Assembly: GCA_016932295.1 (NCBI GenBank)
Contig: JAFGDC010000253.1
Location: forward strand, 1 to 8,604
Direction of reading: 5' to 3'
Length of the DNA stretch: 8,604 nt
From: a candidate division CSSED10-310 bacterium
Lineage (GTDB): Bacteria; CSSED10-310; JAFGDC01
Part shown: positions 1 through 6,180 of the stretch, piece after piece
How positions within the stretch are numbered: the stretch's first letter is position 1
Layout: each line of letters begins with the position of its first letter
Translations under genes and position numbers: made by a program
The notes under the pieces: generated by a model
What the model was told of the DNA's origin: nothing
The model's database searches: none
Seen by the model: only the letters and a program-made list of their open reading frames with translations

Positions 1-378
1 ACCGCGTTGACCACGGCCATGTCTTCGCTGGCATCCCTTGGTGAAGTGACCGGCAGCGGGATGTCGTCCGAGGATGTGACGGAACAGTATGAGGATACGA
101 ATGCGCGACTCGGAACCATGACAGCGCTGCGTGACAGGCTGAGGGCGTTGCTCGACAAAGCGCAGGATGTGGAGGATATCCTGGCCATCGAGAAGGAACT
201 GGGCCGCGTGCAGGCCGATATAGACGCCATGCAGGCCAGGCTCAGGACCCTCGAGGACCAGGTGGATTTGGCTTCTATCACCATCTCCATCAAAAGAAGG
301 CGTATCCTGGGTCCCCTGGGCTATGTGTTCAAGGGCGCCTGGTGGGTCGTCGAGAAACTGTTCGTCATTCGGAGTTAG
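1..378 (+). CDS. DUF4349 domain protein, C-terminal part (5' end outside window)
   Basis: The frame is open from the first base, so this is the 3' part of a longer gene; the TTG at 7 and ATG at 19 are not convincing starts. The visible protein matches the C-terminal half of DUF4349: a GEVTG segment, the DVTEQYEDTNARL motif, then a long charged heptad-like helix (KAQDVEDILAIEKELGRVQ and onward) and LEDQVDLASITISIK, a beta-strand ending typical of the family. A hydrophobic stretch near the end (YVFKGAWWVVEKLFVI) could be a membrane helix or amphipathic anchor. Family members are usually membrane-anchored or lipoprotein-like envelope proteins with a predicted coiled coil; their biochemical role is unknown. 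The N-terminal signal or lipobox would lie upstream of the window. The family call is secure; function is not. Confidence 0.85.
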   Translation, partial: TALTTAMSSLASLGEVTGSGMSSEDVTEQYEDTNARLGTMTALRDRLRALLDKAQDVEDILAIEKELGRVQADIDAMQARLRTLEDQVDLASITISIKRRRILGPLGYVFKGAWWVVEKLFVIRS

Positions 379-465
379 CGGCTCCATTTCCCTGTCGGAA
401 ACTTTAACTGTTTGATATAAAAGTAAAATAACGGTTCGCTTCGCTCTGACATGACGAAGATGCAT

Positions 466-518
466 GGGGCGGAACCCAGATCCAATGCAATACTGCCTCC
501 AGGCCGACATTCCGCCCC
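466..518. repeat. 9-bp perfect inverted repeat in the 379-645 intergenic region
   Basis: GGGGCGGAA at 466-474 is exactly complementary in reverse to TTCCGCCCC at 510-518, with a 35-base loop that contains a small GCCT-CC-AGGC dyad at 495-504. No T-run follows, so it is not a textbook intrinsic terminator. It could still end transcription of the DUF4349 gene or act in the leader of the next gene. An AT-rich patch at 404-432 lies just upstream, but I could not find a convincing -35/-10 pair in it. Confidence 0.4.
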
Positions 519-565
519 TCCCGATCAAAGACGGTGGATCCGGGGAGGCTTGGAGGATGGACGAA

Positions 566-643
566 ATGAGATTGAACTGTCAAAATAAATCTCCAGCGGG
601 GAAGACGCAGGCGATTGGATTGCGGGGCTTTCCAGGGAGGTAA
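566..643 (+). CDS. possible 25-aa leader ORF upstream of the pRiA4b-like gene
   Basis: ATG at 566 is preceded by GGAGG at 552-556 with 9 bases of spacing. The frame runs 25 codons (start MRLNCQNKSPAG) to a TAA at 641-643. The strong Shine-Dalgarno of the next gene lies inside its last codons, and its stop is only two bases before the next ATG at 646. That arrangement would suit translational coupling. The peptide has no recognisable motif and such a short frame could be chance, so this is a weak call resting on the ribosome binding site and the close spacing. Confidence 0.25.
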   Translation: MRLNCQNKSPAGKTQAIGLRGFPGR

Positions 644-645
644 GA

Positions 646-1110
646 ATGAGGGTGATCTGGACATTGAAAGTACGGTGTCTGTTCTGTAAGCCTGAAGCCA
701 GTCATCTGATCGAAATCGACTCGATGTCGTCTTTGTTCTATCTGCACATGGCCATCCAGGACGCGTTGGATTTCGACAATGATCATTTGTACGAGTTTTT
801 CGCCGGACGAAGTTATAGGCATATGGCTATAGAGTATGCCGGCATGCCGGTATGGTCGAACAGATTTGTGCCTGACAAAGTGTTCAATAAAATCGCCATC
901 GCGGATGTGTGGCCGCTTCCCGATGGTTTAAAGCTGTTTTACCATTTCGACTTCGGCGATGACTGGTATTTCCAGATCAACAAGACGCGCCGCAAGGACA
1001 AGGTTCCGGAACCCGGTGTCAAGTATCCGCGGGTCGTGGAATCACGAGGGCCGGTATTGATACAATACCCAGACTGCGACGACGATGATGGGGATGAGGA
1101 TGAGGAGTAA
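646..1110 (+). CDS. pRiA4b ORF-3-like family protein
   Basis: The 154-residue product matches the plasmid pRiA4b ORF-3-like family. Visible are an N-terminal strand (MRVIWTLKVRCLF), a helix with LHMAIQDALDFDNDHLYEFF (about 33-52), and the diagnostic FDFGDDWYFQI (101-111) followed by basic residues and a YPRV segment (127-130). The usual family C-terminal motif rich in Pro-Pro-Glu-Asp-Cys-Gly-Gly is not present in that form; it is reduced to a YPDCD stretch and the protein ends in a run of Asp and Glu. The start is set by AGGGAGG at 634-640, five bases before the ATG. The family is common in bacteria and on mobile elements and has no established biochemical function; no catalytic role should be assumed. 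Its neighbours give no functional clue. Confidence 0.85.
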   Translation: MRVIWTLKVRCLFCKPEASHLIEIDSMSSLFYLHMAIQDALDFDNDHLYEFFAGRSYRHMAIEYAGMPVWSNRFVPDKVFNKIAIADVWPLPDGLKLFYHFDFGDDWYFQINKTRRKDKVPEPGVKYPRVVESRGPVLIQYPDCDDDDGDEDEE

Positions 1111-1326
1111 CCACATCGGGATCGGTCGACGAATCCATTCGCTTGTTGATGGGAGCCCTCTCGTCCGATGCAATCCTTCGGAATCATACCCTGCCTCCCT
1201 TCGTGGATGGCGCTTTCCCCGTCCCGACATGTTTTGTTCAAACCGCTTGGTCGTCAGTCTGCTCGTCACCGGGCTCGGGCATTCAGATGACGTGCATCCA
1301 CTGAAGGATATCCAGGGAGGTCGTCC

Positions 1327-2130
1327 ATGCGGTTCGAAGACAAGCCGGTAATCGGCATGATCCACGTCCCTGCGCTTCCGGGCACGCCGGATTACGTCCT
1401 TGGAATGAAAGAGATACGCCGCAACTGCAGCGAAGAAGCAGGGAGATATGCCCGCGCCGGTATCGACGCGATCATGATCGAGAACATGCATGACCTGCCT
1501 TATGTGAAGAAAGACGTGGGACCTGAGATTACGGCGGCCATGGCGGTGCTGGCGGCGGATGTCCGGGCGGCGGCCGGTGGTGTGCCCGTGGGGGTGCAGG
1601 TGCTGGCCGGCGCGAACCGGGCCGCCGTGGCGGTTGCCAAGGCCGGCGACGGTGCGTTCGTGCGGGTGGAAGGATACGTGTTCGGACATGTGGCCGACGA
1701 AGGCTATATCGATGGATGCGCAGGCGACCTGCTGCGATACCGCCGGGCGATCGGCGCCGGCCACGTGACGATCTGGGCCGATATCAAGAAGAAGCATTGT
1801 TCCCATGCCGTCACCGCCGATCTGGATATCGTGGCGACAGCCCTGGCGGCGCAGTTTTTCAAGGCCGATGCGCTGATCGTGACGGGTTCCGTCACCGGCG
1901 AAGCACCGGCCGTGGAGGATCTGGCGGCAGTGAAAAAACATGTGTCCATCCCGGTGATAATCGGTTCCGGCATGACGATCCGGAACATCGGCGAGTATTT
2001 CCTCCACGCGGATGCCTTCATCGTCGGCTCGTGGATGAAGGAAGACGGCGACTGGCGCCGCTCCGTCGACGAGGAACGGGCGGCGGCCTTCATGGAAAAG
2101 GTGAAGAATTTGCGCCGGCGAAATGGCTAG
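1327..2130 (+). CDS. BtpA/SgcQ-family TIM-barrel protein
   Basis: The 267-residue protein shows the family blocks in order: GMIHVPALPG (10-19), IENMHDLPY (51-59), the GVQVLAGANRA segment (89-99), FVRVEGYVFG (111-120), DLLRYRR (134-140), ADIKKKH (151-157), VTGSVTG (185-191), GSGMT (213-217) and ADAFIVGSWMKEDGDW (228-243). These are the strands and phosphate-binding-type loops of a complete TIM barrel, and the length is normal for the family. BtpA was named for a role in photosystem I stability in cyanobacteria, but homologues occur widely in non-photosynthetic bacteria, where their reaction is not established; the fold suggests a sugar- or phosphate-containing ligand (inference). AGGGAGG at 1314-1320, six bases before the ATG, fixes the start. 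The 1111-1326 gap upstream holds no gene or clear promoter that I can support. It converges with the peptidase gene, 28 bases apart. Confidence 0.9.
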   Translation: MRFEDKPVIGMIHVPALPGTPDYVLGMKEIRRNCSEEAGRYARAGIDAIMIENMHDLPYVKKDVGPEITAAMAVLAADVRAAAGGVPVGVQVLAGANRAAVAVAKAGDGAFVRVEGYVFGHVADEGYIDGCAGDLLRYRRAIGAGHVTIWADIKKKHCSHAVTADLDIVATALAAQFFKADALIVTGSVTGEAPAVEDLAAVKKHVSIPVIIGSGMTIRNIGEYFLHADAFIVGSWMKEDGDWRRSVDEERAAAFMEKVKNLRRRNG

Positions 2131-2158
2131 CGGGTTCTCCTGACGCAGCTCGCAGAAC

Positions 2159-2653
2159 TCAGTCCGGCCGCCTGCCGGATCTGGCTTCGGCTATACTCAA
2201 TCCTTTCGGTTCGACATGGGTGGGATCCCAGCCGATTTTTACCCTGGCCCTCCAGTTATGCGTGGCTGTCGCCTCGTCGATGGCGGCCGCGCATCTTTTG
2301 GGCAGTCCCCAGCGAATGCCCGTGACAAGTCCGGCTTCTTCCGCTGCCGCGGCCAGGCGGAGGAGATAGTCCCTGCCTGGCTTCAGGGGCGCGTTGTCAT
2401 CGAGGATATCGACCGCCAGTGCCTCCTTGGTGCCGTCTTCCGCGGTGATGTTGTGAAAACCGAAACGTAATTTGGAAAAACCGTTCCTGAACGCAATCTC
2501 CTGATCCTCGGGCGAACGCCAGGCATCCTGGATGCGAGGTCTGATTCCGGAGGCTTCGAGCGTGCCGAGGACTTGCCGCACCCTTGCCCGAAACGTTGGA
2601 TACAGCTCCATCAGCCGGTCCTCATTGCGCTTTTTCCTGTCTGATTCTTTCAC
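2159..2653 (-). CDS. M15-type D-Ala-D-Ala carboxypeptidase / endolysin-like peptidase
   Basis: The 164-residue protein carries the layout of M15 zinc peptidases: DAWRSPEDQ (43-51, the usual Arg plus Gln segment), a His at 67 in GFHN, AVDI with Asp 82, a glycine/tryptophan segment GIRWG (112-116), and WDPTHVE (142-148), in which Asp 143 and His 146 fit the D-x-x-H arrangement of phage-type L-Ala-D-Glu endopeptidases. His 67, Asp 82 and His 146 would bind zinc and Asp 143 would be catalytic (inference from the family). The His-to-Asp spacing is 15 residues where H-x6-D is usual, so the loop is longer. There is no signal peptide or membrane segment, as in phage endolysins, so it acts either in the cytoplasm or after lysis or an unusual export. 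The start is GTG at 2653, with GGGAGGA (2661-2667) seven bases upstream. No holin or phage gene is adjacent. Confidence 0.8.
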   Translation of the reverse strand: MKESDRKKRNEDRLMELYPTFRARVRQVLGTLEASGIRPRIQDAWRSPEDQEIAFRNGFSKLRFGFHNITAEDGTKEALAVDILDDNAPLKPGRDYLLRLAAAAEEAGLVTGIRWGLPKRCAAAIDEATATHNWRARVKIGWDPTHVEPKGLSIAEARSGRRPD

Positions 2654-2754
2654 CGCATGATCCTCCCATGTCCATGATCCGGGAATTTATTCATGTTGTA
2701 TTTCAAGATGTTCCCTGACATCGTCTGCTTGCGATACTTGCGGTATTCACAAAT

Positions 2755-2782
2755 AGTATTCCGAACGGTCGCACAAAATCAA
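2755..2782 (-). promoter_or_regulatory. possible promoter of the M15 peptidase gene
   Basis: On the minus strand TTGATT (2777-2782) and AATACT (2755-2760) are separated by 16 bases, each matching the sigma-70 consensus at four of six positions. They sit in a locally AT-richer stretch about 100 bases upstream of the GTG start. The match is modest and unproven. Confidence 0.25.
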
Positions 2783-2912
2783 CACACTACGTGGCCTTCT
2801 CACTTTCGAAGCCGGTTTCCCGGTTGTCAATGCAGATCAGGCTGTCAACGCCCACCGCCACCGTCCCGCCGACTTCCCCGCCGTTGCCGGCCATGGTGGA
2901 ATGGACATGGCG

Positions 2913-2933
2913 GTGCCGTTGCCTGAACGGCAC
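2913..2933. repeat. perfect 8-bp stem-loop in gene-free stretch 2654-3022
   Basis: GTGCCGTT (2913-2920) and AACGGCAC (2926-2933) form a perfect 8-bp stem with a 5-base loop. It lies about 90 bases past the stop of the minus-strand membrane gene and could be a transcription end or RNA-stabilising structure, though no T-run follows on either strand. The rest of the 2654-3022 gap holds only GC-rich open frames on both strands without ribosome binding sites, which I do not accept as genes. Confidence 0.4.
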
Positions 2934-3022
2934 GGTGAGAACTCGAGCGGGGCGGCTCGCGTTCTCAGGGCGCGGCCGTCGCTGCGCGCTCCATGCACCC
3001 GCAAACATGAACAACGGTTTTC

Positions 3023-3491
3023 TCAATCGTTTAAGTATCCCCTGTACAGCATTGACGCAATGCTCGCGACATTGGTCAGGCAGAACGGACCGACGACCAG
3101 GCGGGCGTTGCGCGTTTTCCTCGTGAACAGCAGAATACCGGACCAGATCATGGCCGCCGGCGCGAGGAGATACTGCAGTGTGCCCATACCTCTGCTCCAT
3201 GCGACCACCTTGTTCCATCGCCTTGCCTGTCGACTGTGCTTCCGAAACGAGCGGTGCTCCTCCGTCGTGAGCGGCCGGTCGGACATGAGGCTTTCATCCC
3301 CGGTGCGCATGCTTCGACATACCCGCCATCCCTGCTCACTTTCGCCGATCGTGTATCGCAACTTGCCGCCTTCGCGATTGGGCAGCACATGTCCGCCGGC
3401 GAGCTGGTTCCACACCTCTAATCCGGATAGAGGTATGCAAGACTAAAGCGGAGAGGATTCCGCATAGTGTCAGGGCGATGTTTTTTTTCAT
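3023..3491 (-). pseudogene. small membrane protein gene, split by a +1 frame change
   Basis: The ATG at 3491 overlaps the methyltransferase stop in an ATGA, and the first residues (MKKNIALTLCGILSALVLHTS) form a signal peptide or membrane helix. That frame then turns into an Arg-rich, non-coding-looking tail and stops at 3336. The continuation is one base on, in the frame open from 3442 to the TGA at 3023: it gives a plausible soluble part (GLEVWNQLAGGHVLPN, then RYTIGESEQGWRVCRSM), a charged helix (TTEEHRSFRKHSRQARRW) and two hydrophobic helices (LQYLLAPAAMIWSGILLF; LVVGPFCLTNVASIASML). Skipping one base somewhere in about 3416-3442 joins them into a protein of about 155 residues. The cause may be mutation, a sequencing error, or recoding; I favour the first two. 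Without the shift the downstream frame could be entered at GTG 3415 or an internal ATG. I do not recognise the family. The coupling implies joint expression with the methyltransferase. Confidence 0.6.
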
Positions 3492-4138
3492 TTCATCAAT
3501 CCGATCCGCCTTGCCAAGTATGCTCTGGCCGGGAGTCGCCGTGTTTTCCCGCAGTCCATGAAGACGATGAAAGGGACGCTGCGCAGCAGCTCGAATCCGT
3601 TGCCGGCCAGCCATGCATCGATCCGGCGGGTATCATGCCGGTACATGGTCACGGGTACGCCGATCCCGGTGAGTTCAACAGGTACGATCATTTCCGGGGT
3701 ATCGGTTCCACTACGGTCGACCACCACGAATACGAATACTCCTCCATGGCGGAGAATCCGGGCGGTTTCTTCGAAGACCGGGGAGAGATCGTCGAAGAAC
3801 TGAAGTACGCCAAGGCAGATGGCGTGATCCATGCTCTCTGTTTCATACGGGTACGGCCGCTTCGTCAGGTCGTGGCGGACCAGGCGGGTAAAGCCCTTGG
3901 CGCGGCTGGCGTCAAGCATCTCTTGCGACAGGTCCATCCCGAAAACTACCAGCCCGGTGTTCCGAAAGGGAATGGAGCCCAGGCCGGTGCCTATCCCGAT
4001 ATCGAGGATTTGCTGTCCGGGTCGGATATATTTCGAGGCGAGATCAAATGCGATATCCGGACCTACCCATCCGGTGGCCTCCGCCTCCTTGTCGTATTGT
4101 TCAGCATTATCCGGCGGCTGGTTATGTTCTCGTGCCAT
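3488..4138 (-). CDS. class I SAM-dependent methyltransferase
   Basis: The 216-residue protein is a Methyltransf_11/25-type enzyme. It shows motif I ILDIGIGTGLGS (44-55), an acidic end of strand two in VFGMDLS (65-71), motif II-like HDLTKRPYP (89-97), DHAICLGVLQFFDDL (104-118), and the helix and strand RILRHGGVFVFVVVD (127-141). These features predict methyl transfer from S-adenosylmethionine to a small molecule or other acceptor; the substrate cannot be told. I place the start at the ATG at 4138, where the conserved-looking MAREHNQPPDNAEQYD begins. The frame stays open to 4231, but the extra 31 residues are Arg-rich and overlap the small upstream gene, so they are unlikely to be translated. 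The start has only a weak, close AAGGA, so translation probably depends on the overlapping upstream gene. The stop overlaps the next gene as ATGA, giving a tightly packed operon. Confidence 0.88.
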   Translation of the reverse strand: MAREHNQPPDNAEQYDKEAEATGWVGPDIAFDLASKYIRPGQQILDIGIGTGLGSIPFRNTGLVVFGMDLSQEMLDASRAKGFTRLVRHDLTKRPYPYETESMDHAICLGVLQFFDDLSPVFEETARILRHGGVFVFVVVDRSGTDTPEMIVPVELTGIGVPVTMYRHDTRRIDAWLAGNGFELLRSVPFIVFMDCGKTRRLPARAYLARRIGLMK

Positions 4139-4268
4139 GTTCCTTTTCCATGCATTCATCCGGCGGAATGATAGCGACCATGCCGCGGACCTCCGCGGCG
4201 GACCGGAGTGGCGGCTGCCCTGGCGGACCATCCTTCGGCAACGGGTGGAACGATCCGATGTCGTTCAT
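4122..4268 (-). CDS. small 48-residue hypothetical protein, first gene of the methyltransferase operon
   Basis: ATG at 4268 is preceded by AGGAGG six bases upstream, one of the best ribosome binding sites in the window. The frame runs 48 codons with GC-rich third positions to a TAA at 4122-4124. The product begins MNDIGSFHPLPKDGPPGQPP, then has a short helix (LRSAAEVRGMVAIIPPDECM) and a charged tail. There is no signal peptide, membrane helix or known motif. Its last 17 bases overlap the methyltransferase start at 4138, which suits translational coupling. I do not recognise the protein. It could be a small partner of the methyltransferase, or a leader whose translation opens the downstream start. 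The ribosome binding site and overlap make it a real gene more likely than not. Confidence 0.6.
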   Translation of the reverse strand: MNDIGSFHPLPKDGPPGQPPLRSAAEVRGMVAIIPPDECMEKEHGTRT

Positions 4269-4296
4269 CGCGTTCCTCCTGAAGATGAGGAGTATT

Positions 4297-4325
4297 GTGA
4301 TACATAAGGCAGTACAGGGTGTCTA
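4297..4325 (-). promoter_or_regulatory. possible promoter of the small gene-methyltransferase operon
   Basis: On the minus strand TAGACA (4320-4325, five of six to the -35 consensus) and TATCAC (4297-4302, four of six to the -10) are separated by exactly 17 bases and end 28 bases before the ATG at 4268. The -35 starts right after the stop of the secreted protein gene, so the operon may have its own start as well as read-through from upstream. Confidence 0.35.
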
Positions 4326-5648
4326 TCATTCTCCGAAGCCGAATTCCACCATGGCGAGGTTGCTGACCAGGTTGAAATCGCCGTCCAGTACCGCCGCATA
4401 GAATTTCAAACCGCTTGCGTTGCCAGCGCCCAGCGGCCAGATGAAGTTCAACAGGGTGGCGGGTAGGGCCTGGTCCGGCCAATCCAGCGGTTCGTAGCCC
4501 ATCTGATCGCTCCAGGCAGGGTAGAAGAAGTAGGCACCCCAAACATCGAGCACCGTGAAGAAGAGATCGTTCAAGGGCGTGATGGCTGGTGTGAGCTGCA
4601 CCGACAGCAGGAACAAGTCCTCGGGCACGAAGAATGTCCTGTTCAGCAGCAGCCCGACATTGCAGTGATTGCCGGCGGCTGGTGTCGGTGTTGCGGTCGT
4701 CACCGGCGTCGGTGTTGGAGTCGGGGTGGGCGTGTTGCTGTTGATCGAGACCGAGAACGAGTAGGTGAATACATCCATGCAGGCTGAGCATGCACTGATG
4801 ATGTGACGGGCGCCGATCGAACTGGTGGAGAGGCCGGTCGCGGTTTCCATGGGCGAGTCCGTTCCAGCCATCATCGAGGCATCCATGGAGCATGCCCTGA
4901 CGGTGACGACCACCGTCTCGCCGTCGGCAAAGTCCTGCGGGGGATCATAGATGAGGCTCACACCGCCTGGTACCGGCTGTACCTGGGCGGTGACCGGCTG
5001 CTGATTGACCGACATGGTGATGGAGTTGACGGCGATGCCGCAGGCCGGATCGTCTTCGTAACGATAGAGGTCCAGCGTGATGTTCGTATTCACCGGCACG
5101 TTGCCAGCACCGGGCGCCGGGCTGAGATTATCCAATACGGGTGGGCCGCATGCGGTCGCGGTGATGAATGAGGGGGCGAAGAAGTAGGTTCCGTAGATGT
5201 CCAGCAGGACCATCAACGGGTACCCCACCAATGGTTCGGTGCCGCTGTTGCACACCAGCGCCCGGCACCAGACCTCGTCACCGGGGTAGAAATAATTCGA
5301 TGGCATGAGGAGCGTCACTCCGGTATTGATGCAGGGTGCCGGTGTCGGCAACAGCTTCGGAAATGCGGCAGGCGCTGATTCGGCGTCCTGTGAGCTGAAG
5401 GCGCCGAATCCGAATTCCCACATGTCGAACTCGCCGACCAACATGGTCATCTGCGGATCAAGCAGCGCTCCGTACCAGTAAAGACCTGTGGCACACCCCG
5501 TTCCAGCGGGCCAAAAACACGGCGGAATGACCTCCACCTCCGTCTCCCCAACGGGAAATTCCGGATAGAGACACAAGTACGTGTCACACGCCAGTGTCGA
5601 TCCAGTCAATACCGCGCAAAGCACCAACGGAACCATTGCCTTCTTCAT
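4326..5648 (-). CDS. secreted modular protein with Ig-like domain and Pro-Thr linker
   Basis: The 440-residue protein starts with a signal peptide (MKKAMVPLVLCAVLTGSTLA, then Cys 21; TLAC is a poor lipobox, so signal peptidase I is likelier). A bacterial Ig-like region of Big_5 type spans about 168-302 (LSPAPGAGNVPVNTNITL; DPPQDFADGETVVVTVRA), with an unusual insert at 254-290. A Thr-Pro linker at about 303-323 leads to a C-terminal module (324-440). That module repeats earlier pieces: 105-161 resembles 329-376 (LDIYGTYFFAPSF versus LDVWGAYFFYPAW), and 44-82 resembles 402-439 (both end in an EFGFG). The mature chain has 13 Cys residues, fitting an extracellular, disulfide-containing protein. 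No catalytic motif is seen; adhesion or a surface structural role is inference. GGAGGAG at 5655-5661 fixes the start. An AT-rich promoter patch lies upstream. Confidence 0.8.
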   Translation of the reverse strand: MKKAMVPLVLCAVLTGSTLACDTYLCLYPEFPVGETEVEVIPPCFWPAGTGCATGLYWYGALLDPQMTMLVGEFDMWEFGFGAFSSQDAESAPAAFPKLLPTPAPCINTGVTLLMPSNYFYPGDEVWCRALVCNSGTEPLVGYPLMVLLDIYGTYFFAPSFITATACGPPVLDNLSPAPGAGNVPVNTNITLDLYRYEDDPACGIAVNSITMSVNQQPVTAQVQPVPGGVSLIYDPPQDFADGETVVVTVRACSMDASMMAGTDSPMETATGLSTSSIGARHIISACSACMDVFTYSFSVSINSNTPTPTPTPTPVTTATPTPAAGNHCNVGLLLNRTFFVPEDLFLLSVQLTPAITPLNDLFFTVLDVWGAYFFYPAWSDQMGYEPLDWPDQALPATLLNFIWPLGAGNASGLKFYAAVLDGDFNLVSNLAMVEFGFGE

Positions 5649-5712
5649 GTCACGCTCCTCCGGGCCGGCCGCCGGGCCGTCCTGTACTTGTGTTCCATAT
5701 TTAAGTGTTTAT

Positions 5713-5741
5713 TAAATAATTAAAAAATGTAGTAAAGTCAA
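5713..5741 (-). promoter_or_regulatory. promoter candidate for the secreted protein gene
   Basis: On the minus strand TTGACT (5736-5741) and TATTTA (5713-5718) are spaced by 17 bases in a sharply AT-rich island (5701-5737) surrounded by GC-rich DNA. The -10 match is only three of six, but TTTAAT, two bases downstream, is an alternative. It lies about 65 bases before the ATG at 5648. Confidence 0.45.
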
Positions 5742-5849
5742 GCGTTTCCATGGTGGAATCATGCTGATTGCCGATCCACCGGAGCCATGCTCCCGCCGCC
5801 GGCGTGATCCTCTCGCAGACCGGCCCCATGAAGCGCGTGGCGTCTTGTT

Positions 5850-5873
5850 GGCGCGTGTGGCGACAGCCGCGCC
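5850..5873. repeat. GC-rich dyad in the 5742-6180 gene-free region
   Basis: GGCGCG (5850-5855) and CGCGCC (5868-5873) can pair around a 12-base loop. Open frames run through this region on both strands, but they have no ribosome binding sites and look like compositional accidents. I see no gene between 5742 and 6180. Confidence 0.3.
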
Positions 5874-5957
5874 CTGGTTTGGCGAGGTGCCGGACTCGCG
5901 TCCTGGCTTTCGTATGGTTCTTGTCCGTACGCCGCGCCGGCCCGCCCAATGGAGTGG

Positions 5958-5978
5958 GGGCAGGCCTTGTGCCTGCCC
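5958..5978. repeat. REP-like perfect stem-loop
   Basis: GGGCAGGC (5958-5965) and GCCTGCCC (5971-5978) form a perfect 8-bp stem with the loop CTTGT. Short GC-rich palindromes of this kind, preceded by a G-run, are widespread as dispersed intergenic repeats. Without the rest of the genome I cannot show that it is repeated. It could also be a transcription end. Confidence 0.5.
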
Positions 5979-6035
5979 ATGAGCGATATGCCGACGAAAG
6001 CGATTCACAAATCAAAATGTCACAGAGGCATGAAT

Positions 6036-6064
6036 ACTGCCCGGGCAGGCCTGCTGCCGGTAGT
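6036..6064. repeat. imperfect dyad sharing a 10-mer with the upstream REP-like element
   Basis: The arms ACTGCC (6036-6041) and GGTAGT (6059-6064) pair with one G-T wobble, enclosing the perfect palindrome GCAGGCCTGC (6045-6054) on about the same centre. The word GGGCAGGCCT at 6043-6052 also occurs at 5958-5967, so the two structures may be copies of one repeat family. Confidence 0.35.
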
Positions 6065-6180
6065 CATTTGTAGCTGAACCGCGTGTGCTTTCAATGGAAC
6101 CCCGGCGGTGATTTTCCGCAACAGGGAGGACATGGTCAATTCCCGTGCTATTTGATATCGTCCATGTCGAGGTAAGAACC

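Noticed and set aside
1149..1308. Plus-strand short frame of about 50 codons between the pRiA4b-like and BtpA genes
   Set aside because: It has no Shine-Dalgarno and no recognisable composition or motif, so I treat the gap as non-coding.
1042..2007. Long minus-strand open frame of 321 codons across the BtpA-like gene
   Set aside because: It is antisense to two well-supported genes, is rich in His, Arg and Gly as expected for a GC-biased shadow frame, and has no family motif.
2787..3218. Minus-strand open frame of 143 codons beside the membrane protein gene
   Set aside because: It overlaps the membrane gene in another frame, has no ribosome binding site and is Arg/Pro-rich without motifs. 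A 36-codon internal frame from 2894 also lacks a ribosome binding site.
4681..4735. Tandem GTCGG/GTTGG-type repeat that might suggest a repeat array
   Set aside because: It is the codon pattern of the Thr-Pro linker in the secreted protein; the units are far too short for a CRISPR array and there are no spacers.
4156..4893. Minus-strand 245-codon frame running through the end of the secreted protein gene
   Set aside because: It lies in a different frame from both the secreted protein and the 48-codon gene, and its Arg, His and Gly-rich composition is typical of an out-of-frame shadow.
5701..6073. Several open frames on both strands in the 5.7-6.1 kb intergenic region
   Set aside because: They overlap one another on both strands, lack ribosome binding sites, and are explained by GC-rich repeat-like DNA.
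6132..6155. Seven-codon leader (MVNSRAI) upstream of the nucleotidyltransferase
   Set aside because: The GGAGG is only two bases from the ATG, too close for efficient initiation, and the peptide has no regulatory codon pattern.
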